From CAYSSJ01 sp964433675 (GTDB lineage Bacteria; Cloacimonadota; Cloacimonadia; Cloacimonadales; TCS61), in contig CAYSSJ010000005.1 in NCBI GenBank assembly GCA_964433675.1, positions 1 to 64,000 on the forward strand: DNA of 64,000 bases. The letters are read 5' to 3'. The first letter of the stretch is position 1. Each line of letters begins with the position of its first letter. A program made the translations under genes and the position numbers. Below are positions 44,027 through 52,924 of the stretch, in pieces. A model generated the notes under the pieces. That model did not search any database. It was not told where the DNA came from and worked only from the letters and a program-made list of their open reading frames with translations.

Positions 44027-44955
44027 TGAAACCCGGAACTAAAATACTTATACTGATAGTATTAATCATTATAGCGTTCAACACATTCTACATTGTAGAT
44101 GAGACAGAACAAGTGATCATTACCCAATTTGGTGAGCCGATGGGTGAATCTATCCAACAAGCAGGACTTTATGCCAAAATACCATTCATCCAAAAAGCAC
44201 ACTATCTCGATAAACGTATTTTGGAGTGGGATGGTGAACCGAATCAGATACCAACTGCAGATAAGAAATTCATCTGGGTAGATTCGTTTGTGAGATGGAG
44301 AATAGAAGATCCGTTACTCTTTTATCAGACCACGCGCACGGAAAGATTCGGGCATTCCCGCTTGGATGACATCATAGACGGTCTTACCAGAGATATAATT
44401 ACCAGAAACGATTTGTTGGAGATCGTAAGAAACAGCAGCCGTAGTTTGGAATTCACTATAGATTTCGAGACAGATTTTTATGATGAGATCCTCACCGATA
44501 TCAAAGTGGGGCGTGAGCAAGTGGCTGATTCCATCTATACTGAAGCTTATCCCAGATTGCAGGATTATGGTATCGAACTGATCGATATGAAGATAAAAAG
44601 ACTAAACTATATCGAAACGGTACGTAAAGAGGTATATAACAGAATGATATCTGAGCGTAAACAAATCGCCGAGCGTTACCGTTCCAGCGGACAGGGTAGA
44701 GCTGCCGAGATTCTGGGTAGATTGGATAGAGATCTGAATGAGATAGAATCAGTTGCATATAGAGAAGCGCAAGAGATCAGAGGTCGTGCTGATGCGCAAG
44801 CTACTACGATCTATGCTGATGCTTATAACCGTGATGCTGATTTTTATGATTTCATCCGCTCATTGGAAGCTTATGCCAATACACTTAGCGAGAAAAATGT
44901 GCTGATACTCACTACCGATAGTGAATTCTATAAATTTCTGAAAAAAATAGAGTAA
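44026..44955 (+). CDS. hflC: HflC, SPFH/band-7 membrane protease modulator
   Basis: A 309-residue partner of HflK, with a membrane segment (about 5-23), DETEQVIITQFGEPMGESIQQ, and RKEVYNRMISERKQIAERYRS followed by the GRADAQATTIYADAYNRDADFY segment typical of HflC. The start codon shares one base with the hflK stop (TGATG), indicating coupled translation. Confidence 0.95.
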   Translation: MKPGTKILILIVLIIIAFNTFYIVDETEQVIITQFGEPMGESIQQAGLYAKIPFIQKAHYLDKRILEWDGEPNQIPTADKKFIWVDSFVRWRIEDPLLFYQTTRTERFGHSRLDDIIDGLTRDIITRNDLLEIVRNSSRSLEFTIDFETDFYDEILTDIKVGREQVADSIYTEAYPRLQDYGIELIDMKIKRLNYIETVRKEVYNRMISERKQIAERYRSSGQGRAAEILGRLDRDLNEIESVAYREAQEIRGRADAQATTIYADAYNRDADFYDFIRSLEAYANTLSEKNVLILTTDSEFYKFLKKIE

Positions 44956-44968
44956 GGAGTAGAAGTAG

Positions 44969-46288
44969 ATGAAGCTAACAGTCATAGGAACCGGTTATGT
45001 CGGATTGGTGACCGGCACTTGTTTTGCCGAAATGGGTAATGATGTGATCTGTGTGGATAATAATCATGAGAAGATCGATATGCTCAATGCGGGAAAAGTG
45101 CCAATCTGGGAGCCTGGCTTGGAAGATATGATCCAACGGAATGTGGAGGGGAAACGTCTCCAGTTCACTGTTGATATCAAGAAAGCTGTGGAGAAATCAC
45201 AGATTTGTTTCATAGCTGTGGGCACTCCCCCGGATGAAGATGGCTCTGCCGATCTGCGCCATGTGCTCAGTGTCGCCAAAGATATCGCTAACTATATGAA
45301 TGATTATAAGATCGTAGTGAATAAATCCACAGTACCGGTGGGAACTGCCGATCGTGTGGGGAAACAGATGAATTCCGTACTCTCCGAAAGGGGAGTGAAA
45401 TACCCCTTCGATGTGGTATCGAATCCGGAATTTCTCAAAGAAGGAGCTGCTATAGAAGATTCCATGAAGCCGGATCGAATAATCGTGGGAACGGAAAACG
45501 AGAATGTGGCAAAGACCATGCGCGAACTATATGCACCTTTTGCTCGCAGTCATGACAAACTGATTACCATGTCCATCCGTTCGGCAGAGATGACCAAATA
45601 CGCTGCCAATGCTATGCTTGCCAGCAGAATTTCGTTTATGAACGAGATTTCCAAACTATGTGAAAAACTGGGTGCGGATGTTGGTGAAGTGCGCCAAGGA
45701 ATCGGATCGGATAGCAGGATAGGACACAAATTTATCTATCCCGGTATCGGTTATGGCGGAAGCTGCTTCCCAAAAGATGTGAAAGCGCTTATCAGAATGG
45801 CGAAAGCTAGCCAAGTGGAGCCGAAAATTCTCACCGCTATCGAAGATGTGAATGAGCGGCAGAAGAGTATTCTGGTAGATAAGATCAAAGCGCATTATGG
45901 TAATGATCTTAGCGGAAAGACCTTCGCAGTGTGGGGACTGGCATTCAAACCACAAACCGATGATATGCGCGAAGCTCCCTCTATCGTGATTATTAACAAG
46001 CTTATAGAAGCCGGCGCTAAGATAAAAGCTTATGATCCGGTGGCTATGAAACAGGCAAAGAAAGTGTTCGAAAATATAGAAGCAATAGAGTATTGCAAAG
46101 GCAATTACGAAGCTTTGGAAAATGCCGATGCGATTTTACTGGTAACCGAATGGTTCCAATTCAGATATCCTGATTTTAACAAAATGAAAGCGCTTCTGAA
46201 AGAACCGGTGCTCTTTGATGGACGGAACCAGTATAATCCGACCGAGATGAATGAGCTCGGATTCACATATTATTCTATCGGACGGTGA
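44969..46288 (+). CDS. ugd: UDP-glucose 6-dehydrogenase
   Basis: Makes UDP-glucuronate for polysaccharide synthesis. The 439-residue protein carries VIGTGYVGLVTGTCFAE, VGTPPDEDGSADL, NPEFLKEGAAIED and the catalytic Cys in GIGYGGSCFPKDVKAL. It begins 13 bases after hflC behind AAGGAG, and its stop overlaps the start of tadA. Confidence 0.97.
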   Translation: MKLTVIGTGYVGLVTGTCFAEMGNDVICVDNNHEKIDMLNAGKVPIWEPGLEDMIQRNVEGKRLQFTVDIKKAVEKSQICFIAVGTPPDEDGSADLRHVLSVAKDIANYMNDYKIVVNKSTVPVGTADRVGKQMNSVLSERGVKYPFDVVSNPEFLKEGAAIEDSMKPDRIIVGTENENVAKTMRELYAPFARSHDKLITMSIRSAEMTKYAANAMLASRISFMNEISKLCEKLGADVGEVRQGIGSDSRIGHKFIYPGIGYGGSCFPKDVKALIRMAKASQVEPKILTAIEDVNERQKSILVDKIKAHYGNDLSGKTFAVWGLAFKPQTDDMREAPSIVIINKLIEAGAKIKAYDPVAMKQAKKVFENIEAIEYCKGNYEALENADAILLVTEWFQFRYPDFNKMKALLKEPVLFDGRNQYNPTEMNELGFTYYSIGR

Positions 46289-46755
46289 TGAACTCTGATA
46301 GATACTGGATGCAGCTTGCTTTGCAAGAAGCTGAACTTGCCAAAAGCGCCGATGAGGTTCCTATCGGCGCTGTTTTGGTAAAAGATGAGCAGTTGATAGC
46401 CAAAACGCACAACCAGACAAATGAAAGTAGAAATGCGCTCCAACATGCAGAAAAACTGGTAATCGAAAAAGCGCTGCAGCAGGGTGAGAAATATCTGTAC
46501 GATTATACACTCTATGTAACTGTGGAGCCGTGTCTGATGTGTGCCGGTATGATCATCTTAGCGCGGGTGGGCAGATTGGTGTTCGGATGCTACGACCCCA
46601 AAGCCGGAGCAGTTGGCTCGATTTATAATGTGCTATTGGACAAAAGTTTCAACCACCATCCCAAAATAACTCAGGGAGTATTGGCAGAAGAGAGTTCTGC
46701 TATCATAACAGAGTTCTTTAGAACAAAGAAAAACTTTACGAACATGCAGAGATAA
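46288..46755 (+). CDS. tadA: tRNA-specific adenosine deaminase
   Basis: Converts A34 to inosine in tRNA-Arg. The 155-residue deaminase has the zinc/catalytic HAE (NALQHAEKL) and PCLMCAGMI motifs and ARVGRLVFGCYDPKAGAVGS. ATG 46288 overlaps the ugd stop (TGATG); GTG 46285 is a less likely start. The tRNA-Ser gene follows 22 bases later. Confidence 0.95.
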   Translation: MNSDRYWMQLALQEAELAKSADEVPIGAVLVKDEQLIAKTHNQTNESRNALQHAEKLVIEKALQQGEKYLYDYTLYVTVEPCLMCAGMIILARVGRLVFGCYDPKAGAVGSIYNVLLDKSFNHHPKITQGVLAEESSAIITEFFRTKKNFTNMQR

Positions 46756-46777
46756 GAATTTTTGCACGAAACACCGC

Positions 46778-46867
46778 GGAGAGTTGCCGGAGCGGTCGAA
46801 CGGGGCGGTCTCGAAAACCGTTGACCTCATCTGGGGTCCCAGGGTTCGAATCCCTGACTCTCCGCCA
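46778..46867 (+). tRNA. tRNA-Ser(CGA)
   Basis: 90-nt class II tRNA with acceptor arms GGAGAGT / ACTCTCC, anticodon stem GCGGT/ACCGT, loop CTCGAAA (anticodon CGA), a long variable arm, T-loop TTCGAAT and encoded CCA. Its last 19 nt are repeated exactly three times downstream, so it is probably an integration site. Confidence 0.97.
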
Positions 46868-47396
46868 GTTTTTCTTCACAGTGATGAGAACCCGGTCTTC
46901 TTGCCAGAGGTTCGACCACGCCGCTGCTTGAATCTGTNNNNNNNNNNNNNNNNNNNNNNNNNNNNNNNNNNNNNNNNNNNNNNNNNNNNNNNNNNNNNNN
47001 NNNNNNNNNNNNNNNNNNNNNNNNNNNNNNNNNNNNNACTTTGTTCATCTATTTTCAACAATCCCTGACTCTCCGCCAGTTTTTCTTCACAGAGATGAGA
47101 ACCCGGTCTTCTTGCCAGAGGTTCGACCACGCCGCTGCTTGAATCTGTTTTCTCGCAAGAGAAAATAGGCAGCAAGTAGCGTTGCAAAATGGATGAACTT
47201 TGTTCATCTATTTTCAACAATCCCTGACTCTCCGCCAGTTTTTCTTCACAGGGAAGAGAACCCACTCATCTTGCCAGAGGTTCGACCACGCCGCTGCGTG
47301 AATCTGTTTTCTCGTAAGAGAAAATAGGCAGCAAGTAGCGTTGCAAAATGGATGAACTGTGTTCATCTATTTTCAACAATCCCTGACTCTCCGCCA
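46868..47396 (+). repeat. Tandem array of 159-bp units, each ending in the tRNA-Ser 3' end
   Basis: Units at 47079-47237 and 47238-47396 are both exactly 159 bp; a first unit starts at 46868 and runs into the N gap. Each ends with the 19-nt tRNA 3' terminus including CCA (46849-46867 in the tRNA; copies at 47060, 47219 and 47378). In unit 2, GCTGCTTG/CAAGTAGC and TTTTCTC-GCAA-GAGAAAA form a hairpin at 47134-47180. GTTG-bulge-AAAATGGATGAAC pairs with GTTCATCTATTTT-CAAC at 47181-47218, abutting the tRNA copy. Unit 3 changes loops (GCAA to GTAA, TTT to TGT) while keeping the inner stems. No protein is encoded. Confidence 0.9.
46938..47037. other. Scaffold gap of 100 N
   Basis: Exactly 100 N inside the tandem array, a conventional gap length. 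If only one unit is interrupted, the true missing sequence is about 48 bp; with more units, 48 plus a multiple of 159. Copy number is therefore unknown. Confidence 0.95.
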
Positions 47397-47594
47397 ATAT
47401 ATGCTTATAATCTATTCTATATAAAGAGGTTAGGTGTAGTCAGAAAAGTATGATAATGCTCAAACGTTGTGAAAACCGTTGTGAAATTTGCAAAAAAACT
47501 GCCTTTTTTAAGAATACGATTATTGGATAACAGAACAATTACATTATTGCTTTTCAGAGTTTGCTGTCAATCATTTTACCCTTAACTATTTTTT

Positions 47595-49094
47595 CTATTC
47601 TGCTCCATGTTTCTTTAATAGCTCAACTATTTCGGTATGACCCCGTCTTGAAGCATACCATAAAGCAGTACGATAATCAGCTTTTGCATTAACATCAGCA
47701 CCAGCGTCTATTAACATCTTAACTATTTCGATATGCCCAGCAGATGAAGCTCCCATTAAAGCAGTAAGGTCATAATATCCAATACAAGAGGCTTTTACAT
47801 TCACGTCAGCACCAGCGTCTATTAATGCTTTCGCTATTTCCGTATAACCTTCTTCTGCAGCATGCATTAAAGCAGTACGATAACGATCACCATACCCGGC
47901 TTTTGCATTCAAATCAGCACCGGCATCTATTAATGCTTTCGCTATTTCCGTATAACCTTCTGAAGCAGCATGCATTAAAGCAGTACGATAACGACCACCA
48001 TACCCAGCTTTTACATTCACATCAGCACCAGCGTTTATTAACATCTTAACTATTTCGATATGTCCGTAATATGAAGCCCACCGAAAAGCAGTAATATCAT
48101 CATCGGCTTCTGCATTCACATCAGCACCAGCATCTATTAATAATTTCACTAATTCCGTCTTATCTTCTTTTGCAGCTTTTATTAAAGCAGCACGACCAAA
48201 ATCATCTTTTGCACCCACATCAGCACCAGCATCAATCAATGCTTTCACTATTTCGGTATGACCTTCCCATGCAGCTATACTTAAAGCAGTACGACCAATA
48301 TTATCTTTTGCATTCACATCAGCACCAGAGTCTATTAATGCTTTCATTACTTCCATATTATCTTCATCTGAAGCAAGCATTAAAGCAGTACCACCACGAT
48401 CGTTTTTAGCATTCACATCAGCACCGGCGTCTATTAACATCTTAACTATTTCGATATGTCCATAAGCTGTAGATTCCATTAAAGCAGTACCACCACGATC
48501 GTTTTTAGAATTCACATCAGCACCGGCATCTATTAATGATTTCGCTATTTCCATCTCATCTTTCCTTGCAGTCCTCATTAAAGCTGTATTGCCATATCTT
48601 GTCTTTGCATTCACATCAGCATCGGCGTCAATTAATGCTTTCGCTATTTTCGTGTAACCTTCTGATGCAGCATGCCATAAAGCAGTACCGCCACGATCGT
48701 TTTTAGCATTCACATCAGCACGGGCGTCTATTAACATCTTAACCATTTCGATATCTACCTGAGATATAGCTAACATTAAAGCTGTAATGCCATAGCGGGC
48801 TTTTGCATTTAAATCAGCACCGGCGTCAATCAGGAATTTTACTGCTTCGGTATCCTCTTCTTCTAATGCTTCTACAATCATATTATCACCATAATTTATA
48901 TAAGTTAATATGATTTGAGCCTCTTGGTTTTGTGGATTCCTCTCTAAAGCGGTTGTAGCATTCTGCTTTGCCACTTCATACCTTCTTGATTCTATAGCTT
49001 CTTTTGCTGCATTTATATACTTTCTATCACCAGAACAGCCTATAATAAAAAGAAGCATGGTAATCAAAATAAAACTTAAAGCATTTCGGATCAA
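47595..49094 (-). CDS. Ankyrin-repeat lipoprotein
   Basis: A 499-residue protein with a lipoprotein signal (MLLFIIGC, Cys20), a short helical TPR-like segment (about 25-75), and about twelve ankyrin repeats of 33 residues or slightly more from about residue 80 to the end. The consensus is LIDAGADVNAK...GGTALM. Two late repeats carry three extra residues (GGRYRTALM, GDRYRTALM). Repeats are very alike even in DNA, indicating recent expansion. It should be anchored in a membrane facing the periplasm or outside. Role unknown; it sits in the island between the tRNA-Ser array and the restriction genes. The interval 47397-47594 shows nothing definite. Confidence 0.92.
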   Translation of the reverse strand: MIRNALSFILITMLLFIIGCSGDRKYINAAKEAIESRRYEVAKQNATTALERNPQNQEAQIILTYINYGDNMIVEALEEEDTEAVKFLIDAGADLNAKARYGITALMLAISQVDIEMVKMLIDARADVNAKNDRGGTALWHAASEGYTKIAKALIDADADVNAKTRYGNTALMRTARKDEMEIAKSLIDAGADVNSKNDRGGTALMESTAYGHIEIVKMLIDAGADVNAKNDRGGTALMLASDEDNMEVMKALIDSGADVNAKDNIGRTALSIAAWEGHTEIVKALIDAGADVGAKDDFGRAALIKAAKEDKTELVKLLIDAGADVNAEADDDITAFRWASYYGHIEIVKMLINAGADVNVKAGYGGRYRTALMHAASEGYTEIAKALIDAGADLNAKAGYGDRYRTALMHAAEEGYTEIAKALIDAGADVNVKASCIGYYDLTALMGASSAGHIEIVKMLIDAGADVNAKADYRTALWYASRRGHTEIVELLKKHGAE

Positions 49095-49190
49095 AATATC
49101 CCCCTTTTGTACCTATAAAAAAATAAGTTAAACAATTATGTCAAGTATTATCATTGGAATTACATTTAGTTCAACTCTTATCAAGCCTTA

Positions 49191-50336
49191 TTAAAAAAAA
49201 TCATCAAAAAGCACATCTAAATCTTCCTTGTCTATAATTTCGACTTTATTTATTTCAGCAAGTTCTATAGCTCCTTTTGTAAAATGTCCGGTGATAATAA
49301 CAACTGCATTATCACAATCATAGTATTTCTTTGCAGCTACGACTTCCTGAACTGCTTTATTCCCAACTCTACCTGAGCTTTTTTTGGTTTGAACAGCAGT
49401 ACGAACTCCATTCTTTTCAACAATGATATCAGCTCCTTGATCACCGGATTTCTGTGTAACTGTAACAGAATAACCTTGTTTTCTGTATAATTTACCAATC
49501 AATTCTTCAAATTCAAAACCGTTTAAGTGATATATGTTATCTGTTGTAACTCTTTCAACTTGGTTTCTGGATAACTTATCTTCAAATTGTTTAACTCTAT
49601 CTAACCTACATTGTTTTTTTATCGCATATTTTATCTCCCAAGCACCATAATTAATGCCTTTTCTATCTAAAAATTCGCAAAAAGTTTCAAAAAGACTTGA
49701 AGAATCTATTTCGTTTTCAATATCTCTTTCATATGTTTCCGAGATATACAGTCTTGCTAAACTAACTAAGGTGATCTTTTCTAATGAATCTATATCGCTG
49801 TCGAATGATCTGATATTTCTTTCTTTTATAAAAATCCTTAGGATTTTTTCAAGGTCACTACGCTCAACAATCATATCCTTTTTATACCTAATATATTCTA
49901 TGAGTTCTAAATTGTGTTTGTCTTTTTCTTCCCATGTGGAATATCTATCATGATAATTTTCCAAAACATCCCTTAATTGTTCTTCTCTTTTGCATAAATG
50001 ATCATGTTTTTTCTTTTCTATTCTTCTTAAACGTTCTTTCTGTTTTATTTCATATTGCCTATGTGCTTCTGCATATTCTTCTATACTTTGTTTCTTTGAA
50101 TCCATTATCACACTTATAATAAACCAAACTATGGGAAAAGGAACAAAAAATAAATACCATTTTATTGAATATGCAAGTGGCAATCCAATAAGGGTTGCCA
50201 CCAGTATACCCAAAAATAAAAAATATATCCATTTATCAAAATCGTAGCCAGCTTCCAAAGAATCTTTATTGTTAAATGCATATTCATTTCTGCTTTCTTT
50301 ACTATAAAATGTTTCTTTTCCTATTTTATACTTCAT
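49191..50336 (-). CDS. Membrane-anchored Mrr-like restriction endonuclease
   Basis: The 381-residue protein begins at ATG 50336, seven bases after GGAG (a TTG four codons upstream is unlikely). Two membrane segments (about 36-58 and 60-80) are followed by a charged coiled coil (about 85-135), a linker, and a C-terminal Mrr_cat domain. That domain shows GFEFEELIGKLYRKQGY, SGDQGADIIV (Asp303) and VQTKK (Gln316, Lys318), the D...QxK nuclease pattern. It probably cuts foreign or modified DNA near the membrane. It is separated from the upstream gene by 113 bases and may have its own promoter. Confidence 0.88.
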   Translation of the reverse strand: MKYKIGKETFYSKESRNEYAFNNKDSLEAGYDFDKWIYFLFLGILVATLIGLPLAYSIKWYLFFVPFPIVWFIISVIMDSKKQSIEEYAEAHRQYEIKQKERLRRIEKKKHDHLCKREEQLRDVLENYHDRYSTWEEKDKHNLELIEYIRYKKDMIVERSDLEKILRIFIKERNIRSFDSDIDSLEKITLVSLARLYISETYERDIENEIDSSSLFETFCEFLDRKGINYGAWEIKYAIKKQCRLDRVKQFEDKLSRNQVERVTTDNIYHLNGFEFEELIGKLYRKQGYSVTVTQKSGDQGADIIVEKNGVRTAVQTKKSSGRVGNKAVQEVVAAKKYYDCDNAVVIITGHFTKGAIELAEINKVEIIDKEDLDVLFDDFF

Positions 50337-50449
50337 GATACACTCCAACTCTCTAAAAAATCATAAATACTGATTATGTATTATTAGCATCAATTGTATT
50401 GGGAAAACATTTTTCTTGTTTTTTAAAAAAATTAACATTATATGGATCA

Positions 50450-51550
50450 CTATGTATCGTCAAGAATAACAACATTGATATCTTCATCATCTATACTCTT
50501 CGTATCATATTGAAAATCTTCCTTCTTCCATTCTTCTAAGTAATAAAGTTTAACATAATTGGATAAACACTCATTATCACTAATGTCATCTTTCTCAAAT
50601 TCAATTTCTTCAAGTTCATAAGCGTTATCATTTTTATCATACAATATAGGCAATAAATTATAATTACCTGATTCATTCTTAGCTACTAAAATTTTTGATT
50701 TAACTATTTTGATATAGTTTATATTGCTGAGAAAATCATTTATTATGTTAGTGATTTGTTCGTGAGACCTTAGATAGTCTGACATTTCATCAATTGTAGG
50801 TTCTCTATTATGAGCCACACAATTTCTTAACGTTTCGATAGGTTCTAACTCTTGATTAAGTTTATTTAAAAAATCACAAAATAGTTTATTATCTTTATGA
50901 AAAACACCTATTTTGTTGATACTTTCCTTAAAATCTTCTAAACTTGAACAATTAGCAATCAAATCAGTTATTGTTTCTGACTTAATGACATCAGGTATTT
51001 TCAATTGTCTGTACTGATTGAAAGTTAGATAAAAAAATTCATTTTCTTTCCTTTTTTTTAGTTTCTCTGGGACATCTTTTTCACGTACTCCTTTTTTATA
51101 GATGGGTGTAACTTTCTGTCTCTGAAATTCCAAAAAAGAATAGCAATCATTCACATAACTTGACATATAGATGTACGAAAAAATTTCTCTTAATCTCATT
51201 TCAAGGGTAAATATCTCATCATAATACTTAATTAACTGCTGTTTTAACTGATAATCTTCATACTTTATTAATAACTCAGTACTGTCACCATCCAAGTATT
51301 CGCATAAGGTGTCTACAAACTGCTTTTTTAATTGTTCCTCCTGTGGATATTCTTCTAAAAGTATCTCAAATCCAACCAAGTATTTAGAATCTGATATTTT
51401 ATTAGTATAACTTATATCAAAAATCCCATCTACATTCTCTTTATTAAGAAAACCATCAATCTCTGATGAGACCGAGACTAAAGTCTCTTTTATAAAAACT
51501 TCAAAATCAATACTCTTGTTAAACAACACTTGAATTATTACAGAACTCAT
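50450..51550 (-). CDS. HEPN-motif protein in a restriction operon
   Basis: A 366-residue soluble protein. Helix-rich residues about 100-265 contain EMRLREIFSYIY and, at 242-247, RNCVAH, fitting the RX4-6H catalytic motif of HEPN ribonucleases and often followed, as here, by N. The N-terminal 100 residues and the acidic C-terminus are unrecognised. It starts four bases after hsdS, so it is cotranscribed with the modification genes. An RNase or abortive-infection role is inferred from motif and context; the exact HEPN family is not identified. Confidence 0.78.
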   Translation of the reverse strand: MSSVIIQVLFNKSIDFEVFIKETLVSVSSEIDGFLNKENVDGIFDISYTNKISDSKYLVGFEILLEEYPQEEQLKKQFVDTLCEYLDGDSTELLIKYEDYQLKQQLIKYYDEIFTLEMRLREIFSYIYMSSYVNDCYSFLEFQRQKVTPIYKKGVREKDVPEKLKKRKENEFFYLTFNQYRQLKIPDVIKSETITDLIANCSSLEDFKESINKIGVFHKDNKLFCDFLNKLNQELEPIETLRNCVAHNREPTIDEMSDYLRSHEQITNIINDFLSNINYIKIVKSKILVAKNESGNYNLLPILYDKNDNAYELEEIEFEKDDISDNECLSNYVKLYYLEEWKKEDFQYDTKSIDDEDINVVILDDT

Positions 51551-51554
51551 AATC

Positions 51555-52922
51555 TTAACCTATAATAATCTTATCTACTTCTAACTTTGCTTTTTCGAAT
51601 TCTACTTTCGATTCTTTTTGTAACTGTTCAGCTTTTCGTATTCTCATTTTTATTTCATCAGCGATTTTGTTTTGAATTGAAATAGGGGGCACAGGTATTT
51701 TGAAACTCTCAATAGCTCCAATAGTAATATTTCCTTGTATTGCTCCTATTTTTTCTCTTTCAATAAATAGTTTTTGCAATTTTGTATTCAACCATGCTGA
51801 AACATAATAATTGTTTATCTTTTCATTTAAACAGAATTTAATCATAAATGATCCAAAAGCAAAACCATCTGCTTCTTTTGGAACAACAGAAACAATACCA
51901 ATAGTTCCACTTCTTGAAATTAACAAATCATCTTCATTAACAAAAGCATTTCCTAAATCTTTTTTCATTCCTTCAGGAAGTCTAACAACATTTTTTAGTT
52001 CAACTTTATTTGGTTTCAAATTCAAAATTCTCAACAATGGAATACCTTTATCAACATACTCATTTTTAACAGATGCTCCATAATGAATTTTTGTAATAAA
52101 ATCTTTTAATTCTTTAACTTCAAACTTCCCTTTAATTACTGCTTTTTCAATTTCTTCAAATTTCGGCTGGTAATAATAAGCATCAAAACGATTATCCCTT
52201 ACATATTCACTACTTACGATATAAGTTATTTTATCTTTTAACTCAGGCAGTTGTATACCTAACTCATGAAGAACATAATCATTGATTGAATCAATAAGTT
52301 GCTGGGCGTGGAATTCTTTTGATTTTTTAGAGGAGTATGCTTTATCCATTAATTGAACTATTTTATTTTGGGTTTCTAATGGTGGAATTGGAATTCGGAT
52401 TTTACCTAATTGCGAATTGTTTAGATAAGCTTGTGTTTGAATTGTTGCATTTCTTAAAATTAGTTTTTGCCCTACTTTTGAAGAAAGTATAATGGCAACA
52501 TATTTTGGATTTATATTTGTATCTACAACTCTAATTCTAACAACATTTTGATTAATATTTCCTTCTTCAATACATTTAGGAATATAACCCACAACTCCTA
52601 ATGTAGCACCCACAACAGCAAGTAAAACATCTCCAGATTTTACTTTTGAACGATTTAATTGCTGATGAAATTCTTTTTTTATAAATTGGTTAATTTCTAT
52701 TTCAAACAAATTAAAGTCTTGAGAACGAAAATAAGGAATGCCTGAATGTTCAAAGACTCCACCTTTAGGTGTTGAACCATTTTTTAAATCTAAGCAAATT
52801 TCATCAATTCTTTTGGTATTAATCTCATCTAATCTTTTCTCTAATTCCAAAAACTCTGGTCTGTAAAAATGAGGGTCTATTCTATTTTCAATATCTTGAC
52901 TATTTACACAAAAGCATTCCAT
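51555..52922 (-). CDS. hsdS: Restriction-modification specificity subunit
   Basis: The 455-residue protein has two target-recognition domains. The first (about 35-215) includes LKNGSTPKGG and PIPPLETQNKIVQLMDKA. The second (about 260-445) includes ITKIHYGASVKNE and PVPPISIQNKIADEI. The conserved helices after each domain set the spacing between half-sites. It begins two bases after the nuclease-methyltransferase gene and should guide that protein to a bipartite DNA target. Confidence 0.93.
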   Translation of the reverse strand: MECFCVNSQDIENRIDPHFYRPEFLELEKRLDEINTKRIDEICLDLKNGSTPKGGVFEHSGIPYFRSQDFNLFEIEINQFIKKEFHQQLNRSKVKSGDVLLAVVGATLGVVGYIPKCIEEGNINQNVVRIRVVDTNINPKYVAIILSSKVGQKLILRNATIQTQAYLNNSQLGKIRIPIPPLETQNKIVQLMDKAYSSKKSKEFHAQQLIDSINDYVLHELGIQLPELKDKITYIVSSEYVRDNRFDAYYYQPKFEEIEKAVIKGKFEVKELKDFITKIHYGASVKNEYVDKGIPLLRILNLKPNKVELKNVVRLPEGMKKDLGNAFVNEDDLLISRSGTIGIVSVVPKEADGFAFGSFMIKFCLNEKINNYYVSAWLNTKLQKLFIEREKIGAIQGNITIGAIESFKIPVPPISIQNKIADEIKMRIRKAEQLQKESKVEFEKAKLEVDKIIIG

Positions 52923-52924
52923 CT

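Noticed and set aside
46784..47265. ORFs running through the N gap and tRNA-Ser repeats
   Set aside because: They include unknown bases and tRNA sequence; the repeat is better explained as structured non-coding DNA.
46868..47396. CRISPR array at the 159-bp repeats
   Set aside because: Units are contiguous and nearly identical over their full length, with no spacers and no cas genes.
47825..48409. Plus-strand ORFs rich in His, Gln and Leu
   Set aside because: Antisense frames of the ankyrin repeats.
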